A stretch of 64,000 bases of DNA from Crotophaga sulcirostris (Eukaryota; Chordata; Aves; Cuculiformes; Crotophagidae). Positions 12,405 through 25,751 of the stretch are shown here, piece by piece (within the stretch, counting starts at the first letter, position 1; each line of letters opens with the position of its first letter). The translations under genes and the position numbers were made by a program. The DNA lies in contig VYZB01000384.1 of the NCBI GenBank assembly GCA_013397455.1, positions 124,001-188,000 on the forward strand. The letters are read 5' to 3'. The notes below the pieces were generated by a model, which searched no databases, had not been told where the DNA came from, and saw only the letters and a list, made by a program, of their open reading frames with translations.

Positions 12405-13146
12405 TCACAGAATATCAGAATCGTTTAGGTTGAAAAAGACTGTTAAGATCATTAAGTCCAACTGTAAACCTACAACTGCCAAGTCCACCAGTAAACCGTG
12501 TCTTTAAACACCACATCTATATGTCTTTTAAATACCACCACATCCCTGGGCAGCCTATTCCAATTATTGACAGCCAGTCCATTTGGTGAAGAAATATTTC
12601 ATAATATTCAGTTTAAACCTTCTCTAGTACAACTTAAGGCTATTTTCTCTTGTCCTATCCCTTGCTACTTAGCAGAGGAAACCAACGCCTGCCTTACTAC
12701 AACCGCTTTGCTGGTAGCTGTAGAGAGCGATAAGGTCACCCTTCAGCCTCCCCTCCTCCAGACTAAACAATCCCAGTTCCCTCATCCACCTCTCATAAGA
12801 CTTGTGCTCCAGCTCCTTCACCAGCTTTGTTGCTCTTCTCTAGACACGCTCCAGCACCCTGATGTCTTTGTTCTAGTGAGGGGCCCAAAACTGAAATCAG
12901 CCCCTCCTCACTGCTGAGCACAAGGGGACTATCCCTTCCTCCTGGTGGCCACACTATTTCTGATACAAACCACGATGCTGTTGGCCATCTTTACCACCTG
13001 AGCACACTGCTGGCTCATGCTCAGCTGACTGCTGACCAGTACCCCCAGATCTTTCCCCTCAGATGGCTTTCCAGCCATTCATCCTGCTGGTAGCGTTGCA
13101 TGGGGTTATTTTGGCCCAAGTGCAGGACCTGTTATTCCCTTCAATG
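12405..13146 (-). mobile_element. Second CR1 LINE fragment, abutting the first
   Basis: The plus strand starts TCACAGAATATCAGAATCG, then TTTAGGTTGAAAAAGACT, the complement of a CR1 3' end. It runs through the complement of the ORF2 C-terminal region to about 13146. On the minus strand the segment near 13105-13135 gives VLHLG-NNPMQRYQQ, a typical CR1 motif downstream of the catalytic centre. The sequence differs clearly from the neighbour at 11276-12404 (for example the GTAGAGAGCGATAAGGTC segment near 12719), so the two belong to different subfamilies or ages. The 139-codon plus-strand frame at 12498-12917 is antisense to the element and is not a gene. Confidence 0.9.
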
Positions 13147-16100
13147 TACTCTTACTGCATTATGGCATATAAATTTTAAATGTTTGACTCTTTCAAAGAT
13201 AGTAATAATTATGCCTTTTTGTATAGCTGAAAGTTCACCTTGAGAGCAAATTCTTACAAAGGCAATTATATCTGTATTTGAAGAACATCTTGGATTTCTT
13301 TCAATCATCTTAAAGATGTGGGTTTTAGGGATAAGAGAGAAAGTTGTGTGAGTCTAGGGATCTGAAAAAGAAGATTCCAAACAGTTGCAGTATTTGTATT
13401 TGCTACTTTACATTTTCATCTATCCTGACTTTGTGTAGATTGCAGCTGTCTTTTTATGCTACTTTGTCAGTGCAAATGATATTACTTTCCCACTTACTAT
13501 CTTTTTCTCAGTCTTTAATGTTGAACATGTAACTCATACTAGCAATCTTGTCACTAAACAATTTAGTGTGGAGATATCTGTGGGAGCTACACTTGCGCCA
13601 GATCTGATATATTTGAGATTTTTTTTTCCCTGTGGGTGGGAAGCAATAGCTATTTTTTCTCCTGGCAAAATAGTCAAAATGATCTGTGCTGCTGTATTTC
13701 AATAGAGTCTCAGACCAATGCTCATGCTTAACAGGAGAAAAAAAAAGTATATTTGAATACAAATTACATATGAACACTTTAACATATGTTATACACGTTT
13801 TGCTTTTTATGATCCTACTGTCATCCTCCAGTAAATTATAGCAGAAACTGGAGCATGATAAACTATGCTCTTGCTGGAGAAATTAGTATTGCTGAGCTTA
13901 CTGCAACTAGCTTATCCTTTAGCAGAGATTTTCACCAACCTGCCTGCCCATTTCCAAAAGAACATTTATTCCAGGGGAATAAGATCAGCCAGGAGACTAA
14001 AACACACAGAAAACTACCATGATCTTCCCAAGAAATGCTAATTAAAAAAATAAAAATGACTTGATAGTTTTTTGTAAGCCAAAGACTATTCACTTATCTA
14101 TCAAAAGAACTTGTAATGCAATGTGTGACAGTGCCACCAGGTGCCCTTTGCAATAGGAATGTATTCAGACAGATATATCTTAATTGAAGTAATCCATCTC
14201 AACCAGCTGAGCTGAACAAATCAAAGATGTGTTATGAAATGATGTGGTGAAAATTTCTCAGCCTTTATCCCCTGTATGCCTGTATTTTTTTTCAGTGCTA
14301 TGCAAACTAGAGTGTACTTTCCATTCTATCACTAAAGAATTTATCCATTCCTGGAACCAAAACAGGGAAGTTCTTGTCAGCATAATGGGTATTATTGGAA
14401 CAATCAGCAAAATTTTCTCATGATAAATTTATTCTGATGTATGGAACTACATAAAAACATTGTATTACATTAAACAAATTCCTATGAGGTCTTGTTCTCA
14501 TAATATCATGATCTCTGTCAAGTCTTACATTGCCAACTGTATTATAACAATAGCAGTAAATAGTGATAAAATACATTTATTTCTCAATAAAAATTTGTTT
14601 AACAAAAATAGCCATTTTCTCATTCCTTGACTCTTACAAAAGGATCCATGTGCAGCCACTTAGTTCTTCATAATTTTTTTGAGATTCTAACTGGTTTTCT
14701 GGCTAATCACACTGTTGGAAGAAAAACATTCTTTGCGTGATTTTCAGATCTGTTGCTCTCCATGAACAAAACTTTTGCCATCTCTCTCCCCGACCTCCCA
14801 GTTTAAACTTGCTGCTTTTGCAGCTGCAAAGGTTATTGACTTGCTTAAAACAGTAAAACAAACTGCAACATTATCATTTGAACACAAGTAATTTGTGAAG
14901 CTGAAAGTGTCAGAGAGCAAACGTATCCACCCAGTTCCCTGATACTTAATGCAATATTCTGCATTTTGCTGCCAAACCTTTTATCTCAGTAGTGCTGATT
15001 TGAGGAAACATGAGGTTTAACTTGATAAGAATGATGTTGTCTGTAGCCTGACTGTATGTCAAAGCATGTTAGTCAGTTTTTGACTAGGAATAATAATTAG
15101 TGGACTTAACTGTCCTGTTCTGTGCCTGTCTTTGGAGTTTTTAGCAGAGACAAACCCAGCATGTAACAGGTTGGTTTTTCTCCACCATCTCAGTGGGTTT
15201 TAAAATAAAGTCATTTGGCTATCAGTTTTGAGAGAACTGAGAACACATTTTGTGGTCCTGCTGCAGAACTCAAAGTCTCAAGTAATTACTACCTTTGGCT
15301 GCAGAAATGCTTTGAGATCTGACCTGAGAGTTCTCATGAGGGATTGATGTCTTTGGCCTACTTACTTTAAAGAGAAGCATATGCAACAATTACAGGCCTC
15401 AATCTCCCATTTAATTCTCATCACAGATTTTTTTATTATTCTTTCAATCTGCTAAGGAAATTGTTTAAAAAGCCAAAATATATTGTATAAACCTTCTATG
15501 CTTACCTTTTGATGTGATTTTTTTTCTGCTACTTGTTTTTACTGTAGTATATGGTAATTGAATATTTTCAACACCAGACTTGGGAAACTTCTCTCTACTT
15601 GCAAATATTCGAAAAAGCAGTGCTAACTGAAGAAAAGAATTTGTGTGTGTGTGTGTGTTATAATTTTAGATTGTTTTTTGTTAAATTGTCTTAAAAATAT
15701 TGCATCCAAGACAGCTAGTTATTCATTTTGCATTAACAGTTATGACTGATACTAAAAAAAATAGATATCCTGTGACTAGTAAAAATAGATTCCTGGAGTC
15801 AGAGAACACTTTCAAATAATAGTTTTGGCAATTAACTGAAGTTAATTTGTCACTACCCTCTGATTTACCCTGGCAAGAAGGAGAAACCTGAGTGTTTGTT
15901 AGAAACATGGGACACCAACATTGACCCACCAAGTAGCATGATGAGTGTTTGGTGTAGTTACAGTGTTGTCCTGAAAATATTAACCATCAAGCATGAACAA
16001 AACTGTGATTGTGAAGTAATTTAAAAAGACACAGGGTTATTTCCAAGTCACCTCACACATTTGGAAAAGGAAAGGTTAACAAATCATTATAATTAGTATC

Positions 16101-16243
16101 TTTTCATCATATTTGCATTTTTAAGCTATGAATAGTTTGCTAATTTCACACGAGGTACAACTTCAAAACGATCACTGGCTGAGTAATTTCAGTCTCTGAA
16201 AACACTGAAACTAGGCTCTTTTTCAGAGATTTTAGTGTTGTGA
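13147..16243. other. Non-coding, no recognisable element
   Basis: This is AT-rich sequence with short meaningless open frames only (62 codons at 13344-13532 plus, 89 codons at 13508-13777 minus, 69 codons at 15723-15932 minus). It includes a GT microsatellite at 15642-15659. No transposon or RNA gene was recognised. Confidence 0.55.
15642..15659. repeat. (GT)8 microsatellite
   Basis: This is a perfect GT dinucleotide run of about eight units flanked by T. It could be polymorphic. It has no coding content. Confidence 0.9.
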
Positions 16244-16688
16244 AATCATAGACTCATAGAACATGGAACGGTTTGGTTTGGAAGGGACCATAGAGATCAT
16301 TCAGTTCCAAACCCCCTGCCATGGACAGGGACACCATCCACTGGATCAGGTTGCTCGAAGCCTCATCCAGCCTGGCCTTGAATAGGTCCAGTAATGGAGC
16401 TTATACAACTTCTCTGGACAATCTGTTCCAGTGCCTCACCATTCTTACAGTAAAGAATTTCTTCCTAATATGTAACCTAAATCTCCCCTCTTTCAGCTGA
16501 AAACCTTCACCCGTCATCCTATCACTATATTCCCTGATAAAGAACCCCTCCCCTGCTTTCCTGTTGGTCCTCTTTAAGTACTGGAAGTCTGCTATAAGGT
16601 CTTCCTGGAGCCTCCTCTTCTCTAGGTTGAACAACCCCAACTCCCTCAGCCTGTCCTTGTATGGGAGATGCTCCAGACCTCTGATATT
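16244..16688 (-). mobile_element. CR1 LINE fragment, ORF2 C-terminus and 3' tail
   Basis: The plus strand begins AATCATAGACTCATAGAACA, then GGTTTGGAAGGGACCATAGA, the complement of the CR1 3' tail. The minus strand at 16401-16640 still reads 79 codons without a stop and shows the ORF2 C-terminal pieces LEKRRLQEDLIADFQYLKR, FFIREYSDR and KKFFTVRMVRHWNRL. The tail segment (CCATGGACAGGGACACCATC, then CCACTGGATCAGGTTGCTC) is shared, in opposite orientation, with the copy at 42976-43222, so the two are the same subfamily. The element is 5'-truncated near 16688. Confidence 0.93.
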
Positions 16689-19600
16689 ATATCAGGGATA
16701 TTACAACTATTTCAATCTGAAGGTGAGTAGTTTAGGAATATTTTTACTGGGCACATTCTAGTAATGATATTAGGAGGTGTTATGCACATTGATTTTTTAA
16801 GGCATGCTTACCAAGTATTAAGGTAGAAACATATCCAAGAAGATACTCTTTGACTTATGCAGAAAGAGAAGGTGTTCCAAATATGTATTCTGTAAATAGA
16901 TTATGCAACTCTGTCAATGAAAGCAGTTTGAATTAGATAAGTTTGATCATTGTATAGACCTAAAGTAGAAGGATAAAACTAGACCTGTGTTTCTCTAGAT
17001 GCTTTACCTTTTTTTGTGTTGAGGCTTTGTGTGCTTTTATAATGATTGCATAAGACGTGTTATGTTTTTATGTATGAATGATGTGTCTGCTTTTGCATAT
17101 TCAGTTCATAAAGACTATGACTCTGTTGTTCTTTCTAAGTCTGTGGCCATTAAATAGTCATTCTTGTGTGTTTTTAAAGAAGCAATCTTTGTGTTTGGGT
17201 TATTTAATTGGGGTTATTTGTGCTCGGCTGTTGCTTAATATGAAAACCCAGGGTTTTTTTTTTCTTCCAGCTCCTTGCTTTTGCAAATGTTTTCCTCATA
17301 GATAAATTGACTTTTAAACTATTCCTACATCAGATTCTCTCGGTTTTCTGTCTCTGTGAAAGGAAATTTTTAACAAGTGACGTAAGCTGTGCTCCAAAGC
17401 CATGTGAATATGAAGTGCAGCCAAGTCTCTTGAAGACTGTAATGAATTACTACTAGTTTACCCTGAGACAGGTTTCCATGCTCTCTAGTGTCCATGTGTA
17501 TTGCATAGTAACACTTAATATTCTGTTAACAAGAATTTTTTTTCTCTGTTTAGAAGCTGTAATAGTGTGTTAATATTTATCTGCAATGAAGATTGCCTAG
17601 GGAGCTCTGAATAGGACTGGAAAATGCTTTATGTAGTTTCTCTATATTTTGTCACAAAGAATGTGAACAGCAAATCATTCAGTTACACTGAGATTCTTTC
17701 TTCAGCATAACAAACCTCACTGCAGCTCTTCAAAAATGTATTTCTTTCTGTTTTCTTTCCTATCCTCCCCACTTTTCCACTACACCACATGTAAACAGTG
17801 AAATCTTCTATGTAAGATTTTTGTGTCTGATTATGGTGTGTTGAAGGATATAATTGGTTGACTGAATCAAATATTTGAGAAAACTTTGATTTTTTGTAGT
17901 TTTACTCAAACAGTTCTCATATACCTGTTGACACTTGCATGACATCTTTAGTTTCTGATCCGCTCTATAAGTGCAATTTGCTGCACGTGCAGTGGATCTA
18001 ATTGTGTTCCAGCTTGCAGGGGAGGAGAAGTAGGTTCAAATCACTCCTGGCATGCAGGTTTTACAAATAAAAGTACTAGTTTGGGGTTTTTTTTGTACTT
18101 ACTAGTTAGCTTGCATATCTTGTTCAGGGTCGAAGATGAAATTTCTAGACCAATAATGCTAACATGTAAGTACTAAAACAGGACAAAGATCTGCATCCAG
18201 ATTATAATTGATATAATTAACACTGACTTGTTAGGGTATTTTTTGTTGTGAAAACATTTCTCTCTGGTAATGTTTCATTTAATTTGATTCTAAATTTAAA
18301 AGAGGTACTAAGAATATTAAATATGGAAAACAGAGAAAATAGGCAGTTTTAATTTAATATAATTTTTGATCTTTTTTGTTTCAAGTTGTTTTCTTTGTTT
18401 TTCATCAAAAATGCAGTGTAATAGGTGTTCCCTCTAACCATTTAATTTGTCCCTTTGAAATCACTACTAATATATTTTATGTTACATTATGGAAACGTAT
18501 ATATTTATGTTAGTAATGACTTTTGCTATAATGTGCACTTTGGGGGACTTCGTACCTCAGGTAAATGGAAGTAACCAATGAATTTTCGTTATTGGATGTA
18601 TGGAAGAAATTTTGTACCTGTTCAGTTCCAAGCTGTTGTTCACATTCTCAGAACTGTGGACAGATGTGAGATGCAGGCTGGCGCTGGAGGGACAAATAAT
18701 TATTGTAGTTGTGTCATTTAATGTCACTCTTTATCCATAGAGAGTAGAGCTGAAATTATTAAGTAGGAAATGGAAAATGAATCTGTGCTAATAAATGACC
18801 TTATGTAATAGCTGCTGTCTTTGGGGTTATATCATGCGTCATGTACAAATATTTCTGGCCCTGTGACTGACTATGGATTCCCAAATGAAAACATAAAGTT
18901 GCTGAAACTGGTTATCATCAGAATGTGTGTTTTCAGCAGCAAATATCAAAAACTTACTGCTTTTCTGATCAATCAGCAGGATGAGTTCTTTTTGTTCAAA
19001 CACTTTGTATGCATTAAGTAGCTGAGATGATGCATTTTAAAGGCCTGTAGGAAAATTCAATAATTTAAAGAAATATATTGATCTTATTAAAAACCCTTAT
19101 GGCTATTCATTTGGATGGGTTCATTAGCAGAGATGAAAAATTCACTTTACCCTAAACTCAAAATTCAAGTTTCTCCTAGAGCTTTCTTTTAATGACAGTC
19201 CACTACACTGTTCTTAAACTCCTTAATTTTCAGAGACATATTTGAATTGTGCTGGATATGATTGGAGCTCCTCTCATGAAGCTGACTTCCCTTGGAAATT
19301 TCCACAAACTAAACCCAAAATGTTTTGCAGCGACATCCATTCTGGAATGTCAGTAGGAAAAAACTTTGTTTGAAGTTTTGAGAGTTTACATTCGCTTGTA
19401 CAAACAGAGTTCAGTGTCTAAATTTTTAGGGTCAGGTGCCTCCCTGAAACACCTATTTCTGCCATTTGATTCCTTCCTTGTGGTCTGACAGGCCTCAAAG
19501 GATCAGGACTGAAAACCTGCTGCTGAAGGGACGATGCAGTAGCATCAGGCAGAACAAGACTCTCTAGGTGACCTGGCAAAGCTCCAGAACAGTACTCCTG

Positions 19601-22600
19601 ACAGCTGATCTACCAACATCAAATGAATTAGCTCATGCCTGATGATGGCTGAGGGTGCTGAACTTCCAGCCCCTGGGAGCTCAGTGTTTCTGTGACCCGA
19701 GGAGAAGCCTCATAGTGGTGTTTGTCTGCTGCAAGTTCCTTGTGAGCTCTGCCCAGGTGATCTCTACTCATGTTTTTCCCATGGGGAAAGCAGGTGTTTT
19801 TGTATTGAAACTGAGCTGTCTGTCACCTTGTTTCTGCAAAAAGGGAAAATCTACCCAATGGTCTCATTGCAACTATGTCTGTGTAGTTCAGTTCATCCTA
19901 CAATAATTACAGTGTTAAGTAATCTGTCCTTGGTGTTATTTGATAGCAGATGAGTAAATTTTGATGATGCTAATGGACACCAGGAAAAGATTTCAAGGAG
20001 TGCATTCATTTGACTCTGTTTTGCTCCCCATCCACAAATTTCTTAAATTTCAAGTGGGTCTCCTACAGCACAGGAAAAAAAACCACAGTTGCAAACTCTG
20101 AGCCATGAAACATCAGCTGAGAAGTTATGACAGTTAATTCAGATAAGTACAGAGCTGTTTGGATGTTATGATTAGTCAGGAAAATATTTTAAGCTGGCAT
20201 GACAAACCAGTACAAAACTTACAATGAGATGTATTTAAATTGCTGCATTTAGAGCGAACAAACTAGATTAATGTAATGTCCCCGTGTAGACATGCCCTTG
20301 CTCTGCTTGCCTCCCTGCTTTGATCTGAGATCAGGGAGCAAGATGAAAGCAGAGCAGAAGAGTGCTCCCTATTGTACCCCTGTAAGTGATCACATCTATC
20401 TTCATGTGATGCCATGGCAGCTGAGGCCAGCTCAGGTGGCGGAGCTGATTTCCCACAGCTATAAATGCAAAGGGACCGTGGGCAGGGAATTTCAATGAGG
20501 GGCTCTTGATTTCGCAACTTGTTTCCAAGGCTAAGTAGCAGGACGTGGGTCAGCCAACTGAACTCTTCGTGCTGCCTATTCAGCAGCTTGTTTTGGGAAG
20601 GGGTTGCACTAGAGACAGTGGTGAAAATGTAGGTCTCCTGTTCATCTCATGGCAGAGAGTACATTGTTATTTAAGTCACATATGCAAATTAAGAGTAGTT
20701 TCTTTAAATTAATGTAATCCTTCTGACATAAAAGAGAGGAAATGAGAAAAGTGTAATGAAACATGTTAGTCATTGATGTGATGTATGGGAAAATTGATAC
20801 ATATTATTAATAAACCTATGTATATGCAAGAAATTATTGCTTATATGTTTCCTACTAGTAGTGAGGAACAACAGTCATGATTCCAAATATAGTGTATTAC
20901 ACGTCCTATGGAAAGACTGTCTTCATCTGAAAGAGCTAACAACACTGACTATACATCTATAGTCATTCTGCTTGGCTAAGCTTGCAGGGATGCAGTGTGA
21001 TTTGTTTTCACTCAGAATGAAGTTTTGTATTATCCCAGTAGAATGCAATGTGAAGGAAGTAGTAAAAAAAACACAAAATCTTGTTCTTCTGAGATTCCAT
21101 GACCTGCTGGAAGCAGTAACGTGTCAGTTTTTGCTGGAAAGCAGCACTGTTGGAACACTAAATCAGACCTTTTTGCAGAAAATGTTGAAATGAAATCAAT
21201 GTTTATGACTTCTGTACAAAAGACCTTTTTTCCTGCTGTCCATGCAGCAGATTTTGTTTTTATGCATTCACACAGAAGTTAGATTCATTCTACACTTGAT
21301 AAGTTGTTGCTGTAATTTTTTGATTGTTTATACAATAACAAGGAATTGCTCTTTACAATCTTTAAAGGTAACCATCCTTCACAACAAGAATCTTTGCCTA
21401 TTCCAGTAATGCAAATGGAAAAAAGACAGTATATATCATCTTTAAATTAGATCTTTTATGGCCCATAACTGAATAAGGATCAAAAGCTTCAAATATATAA
21501 ATTATTTGTTCGTGCAAGCAAAACGGTATCGCATTCACTTACCTTGTCTGTAGATTCTCCATGAGAATTATAGAGCAAGATCAAGAAAGAGAGTTTATCT
21601 TATGTTTAGAAAAAGACTCACTAGTATTGCTAATTAGTTCCTTCAAGTAAATGATTTGTTTTCCTCTTACCACCGTTGATCAAATCTTTCCATGTCAAAC
21701 CAGTAGGAACTGAATGAGAATTCAGTAATCTGAATCCATCCATTCAGAGTGTCGTTAATTCTATGGCAGTGATTGACAATGGTTGCTTAAAATCTTCAAA
21801 ATAACCTGAACTGGAGGAGTTCCCTGTTCTGTACTCAAATGTCATTTTAAGTACTAGAGAGTAAAGGAAGATCTTGGACACTATCATTTTGTTATTTTCT
21901 ATTTTATCCATTGCAATGTACCCATAAGAAAAGTTACTTGAAGTACGTTGCTCAGTTTGGCTTTGGCCATGAATTTATCCCACAAGACTTAAATATGAGT
22001 TTTTCCCTTCTGGAAACCTAGTCCTGAAGCTGCAAAAGCTGCCAGTAGTTAATATGGCTGTGAAAGGTGATTCTGAGTTTGCGTGAAAATGAATAGCTTT
22101 CTACTCAGACATTTCAGCATTTGTACTGATTTAGTGCTTTCCGCTGAACAGACGTTTGGATTTCTTAAAGTGGGCGGCACTAGGGTAAAAGTAAACCCTT
22201 CTTTATTCACTAGAACACGGATGGAACCGAGGCAGCCAACAAAATTAGCTACCTCCCTGGAGGCTATGGAAAATAGTCTCCATTGTAGTTCAGAGCAGGA
22301 CTTTCATGAGCATAGACAGACAATTGCATGAAATTGGGTTGAATTATGGGTATATAGTTTAGTAAGATGGACTACTGCCCACTGGGGAGAATTTTGGAGC
22401 TGTGAAAAAACTATCTCTGATAACGATAATGGATGTAAAGATAACAGTTTATCTTTGACCAAGATTACTTTCCAAGGTTTTGGCCTTGCTTCTTTTCCTA
22501 GGCATCAGATTTGTCTACACAGAATAAAAGAAAAAAAAGGACGTAAAAAGTAGGAGGAAAAAGAAAAAATGACATATTTTAATGTTTAAATAACACAAAT

Positions 22601-23900
22601 CAGTCAATTTTATATAATTTACCTATTTCTAAACTGAATGCTACTTAAAATATTTAGAATTTGTAGTGTTTATACAGGAATCTAAGGCTAATAACACAAG
22701 CAATTCTAAATAATATTCTAAAATATAATTCTATTATAACATACTTTAATACAACCAGTTGGTACAAAAATACATTAATAGAGAAAATCTGTCTCATTAA
22801 AATTGAACGAACATTTAGTTCAACTGGAAAGGGACTTATTTCAACATCATTCACACTGAATTTTCAGATAGATTACAAATACACAGGCTTAAAACAAATT
22901 AAATACAGAATACTTTAAGAGCTACAGCACTGGAAATATTTAAGTGGCAACATCTGTATATTTTTATGATATACTGTATCATTGCTTTTTCAAATATGAG
23001 TAAATTACAGTTTTGCAAACCATAACTACATTGGATCACACTTGATCATTACACTTTGTAATGCTAAACCAATATTAATCAAGTTTCTCTGAATTTATAT
23101 ACAGTTCTTCCTACCTTATGTTGGCACTTATGTCCTTTGAGTAATTTACAGTCATCTATAACTTTTATATGTGGTTGAGCTCCACTCCTATAAATCTGTA
23201 TGTTTGGGATCCAAACTTTGACTCTATTATTCTCGTCACACCTGTCTCAACTGAGAGATATTCATTTACAACCTCAGAAACAGATCAAATTCTGTTTTAG
23301 ACAAGCATTTTCAATTTAAAAGGGCTAGAGAATGAGGGAGAGATTATTTGCCAAGTCCTCCACCTGCTGCACTGCTGAAGACTAAAGCACTAAGATTAAT
23401 ATAATTTGTACTGTGAACCTTAAAGAACAACAACAAAAAGATAATTTTACCACTTTAAGCCTGTTTTTTCTTCAGGTCTCAACTAAAGCACAGGACATCA
23501 GCCTCCACGATGAGGGAAGCTGTGTTAATAGCCTGAACCTTGTCTTTAGGAAATGTGCATATATGCCTGTGTGGTGTAAGCATGTCAGCAGCTCTCTGAG
23601 CTCTGACCGGTGGACGCTGCAACTTTTAACTTGGGTTTGAGCTATGGGATGCTGTACTGGGTGTTTGAACCCCTGCACTGTGCTTGACTAGATTTCCTGA
23701 TGATATTCTCACTCTCCATCTGCAATTTCTTGAACTAATTTCTTGCTAGCTTCATGTGAGCAAAGGATTACATTTTAATCAGCTTCTCTTACTGGTGAGT
23801 AGTATAGTCACTGGTGAAAATACAGCTCTTTCTTGACAACAAAATTGTTCCCTATATTGTCAAGGGATTTCCTTCAGCACATTTCTCCAGCCTTCTCTGT
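16689..23900. other. Non-coding stretch, no transposon seen
   Basis: No gene, RNA gene or mobile element is recognised. Open frames are all under 85 codons. The densest place is 20263-20528, where frames of 84, 68 and 65 codons overlap on both strands in locally GC-richer sequence. None matches a known protein, and the mutual overlap makes a real exon unlikely. A TATA-like CTATAAATG at about 20459 lies in this patch but has no supporting context. An ATGCAAAT octamer lies near 20682, and a TGACGTAA CRE-like site at 17388-17395. Confidence 0.5.
17981..17992. other. 12-bp perfect palindrome with E-box core
   Basis: CTGCACGTGCAG is identical to its reverse complement and contains the CACGTG E-box bound by bHLH factors of the MYC/USF type. 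A 12-bp palindrome can occur by chance in 64 kb. It is recorded as a possible binding site only. Confidence 0.4.
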
Positions 23901-25737
23901 TGCTCAACAGATATTTTTTTTCTGCTTTTTTGCTTGATAGTTAATATTGTCTTTGTTTTTTAGATCTCCGTGTTCTGGACTTTCCAGACTGGAAAGACAA
24001 GCGGAGTTGGGTTTGATTACAAGATTTTAATTTCATTTAATAGGGCGGATATTACAAATTTCCATGTAGCATGTTCTCCAGCACGTGAGAGCAGCCTGCA
24101 TGTTGCCCCAGGAGCTGTTGGCTCTCATGTGTGTTTCAACAATAACAAGTGCTTGTGATTGCATCTTTATCCCTAGTCCTGTTCCTACAGGAAGACTTAT
24201 TTCTCATAGTCATCATAGTAGCTCCCTAAAACTTGTAAGGTGACTGTTAGCCTTTACTACCTCTTTTTCTGCTCTTTCCAAATATAAATCTGTATCACAA
24301 CTGGGGTGGAACTACTCCAGACATTTTCTTTTATACTTAATAAATCAGAATCTTCGTCACTCAGCATCCTCTCCAATTCTGTTACCTTATTTCTCCTTCT
24401 CCTTATGGGTATAAATATTTCTGTGAATTTATAATTTTCTCATTCTTTGGTTTTCATTTCATGTTTTTTCCATTTCCATTTTCCTGGATGTGTTGAAAGT
24501 AGATGGAATTTGCACTAGGTGAGAAAGTTGTCATTTCTTGTTTCCTCTTCTCACCTCCATTTATTTCTAAGGATAAGTGTGGAAATCTGGTCCAGAAATC
24601 CGTGTGTGGGAACTCACAACCTGGGAAGGGAATTACTTACTTTGAATACAGCCTCCTTTTCAATATACCTGGGTGACATTCCACTGTATTTGTCCAGGAA
24701 AAAATACAGCTGTGGCTGACCTTGAGATAAAGGGTGAGAAAGTCTTTCATGTCCCTTAGCTTTGGGAGTTGAGTTAGTCCTTGTGGGACCAAGATCTTCT
24801 GTAACCTGCAGCCAAGGAAGGGTATGCATGCTGATAACTATGACGGAGCAAAATGCAAAAGTTTCGCACACCTGTCTGTGATGATTTACCTGTTTTCCTC
24901 TCTTTGCTCCTTTGCTCTCTGAGTAGAAAATCCTGTTCAGAGGCTCCCACAAGACAGCCTGACTTCGGGACAGGAGTTTGGACCTAAGGCTGTTCAGTCA
25001 CAGAACTGTTGCACTGGCACCAAAATCACTTTTCCTTGTGCTGAAGAAGTAATATGAGGTAAATTTTCTAACAACAGAATAATTTTTTTTTCTACATAGA
25101 AAGAACAAATCACAGAGAAGCCTGTGTTTTTTAAATTGTTATTATATTTTCTCATTCTGCCCCCAAAATTTATAGTTGAATGATTTGCTGTATACTGCTA
25201 AGATGGGAATAATTTAGCTGACTAGGTAAGCTATTTTGAAATGAAAGGAGATGTTTATGGTTAATCGTTGTGCTCCTGGGAGAAAAGAGACAATTATTGC
25301 TCTTATCTTATTACTGCTCCTTGAAGAGCGTTCCAAGTGCTGGTCTCATTCCTACCTTGGCTCTTGAGTTGTTTTTTTCTTTCCCAATCCACTCCACCTT
25401 TGCTTTAAAGGGCTGACAATCTAGATTTCAGCAGTTGCAGTAGCATTTCTGTAACAACTGCCTTTCAAACAGATATTATTTTTTTAAACACAAACTCCAA
25501 GATATTACAGTAGGGTTAAGGACCTACTGTTTGTCATTTGTAGTGTACTGCTTTTACTGGAGTTGAATTCAGCTAGACTGTACAACTACATGATAATTAT
25601 ATAGCTTTAAAAATGTGTGAAATTCTAGGTCTTATTTTAAAGGCAAATAATTAATTTAATAGAGAAATTTTGCTTAATTATACTCCTTATAAAAAGGAAG
25701 TTAAAAACTCAAAAGTCATAACATCCTATGTCTGATC

Positions 25738-25751
25738 TTTTTTTTTTTTTT
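25738..25751. repeat. T14 homopolymer
   Basis: A T run lies between GATC and CACGTTTC. No retroposon body is visible beside it. Confidence 0.85.

Noticed and set aside
12498..12917. 139-codon plus-strand frame
   Set aside because: It lies wholly antisense within a minus-strand CR1; its leucine/proline/serine-rich translation is the shadow of the element.
17388..17395. TGACGTAA CRE-like site and the ATGCAAAT octamer near 20682 as regulatory sites
   Set aside because: Single 8-bp motifs are expected by chance in 64 kb, and no promoter context is seen.
18034..18046. GGTTCAAATCA resembling a tRNA B box
   Set aside because: No A box at the right spacing and no cloverleaf could be drawn; there is no tRNA gene and no convincing SINE.
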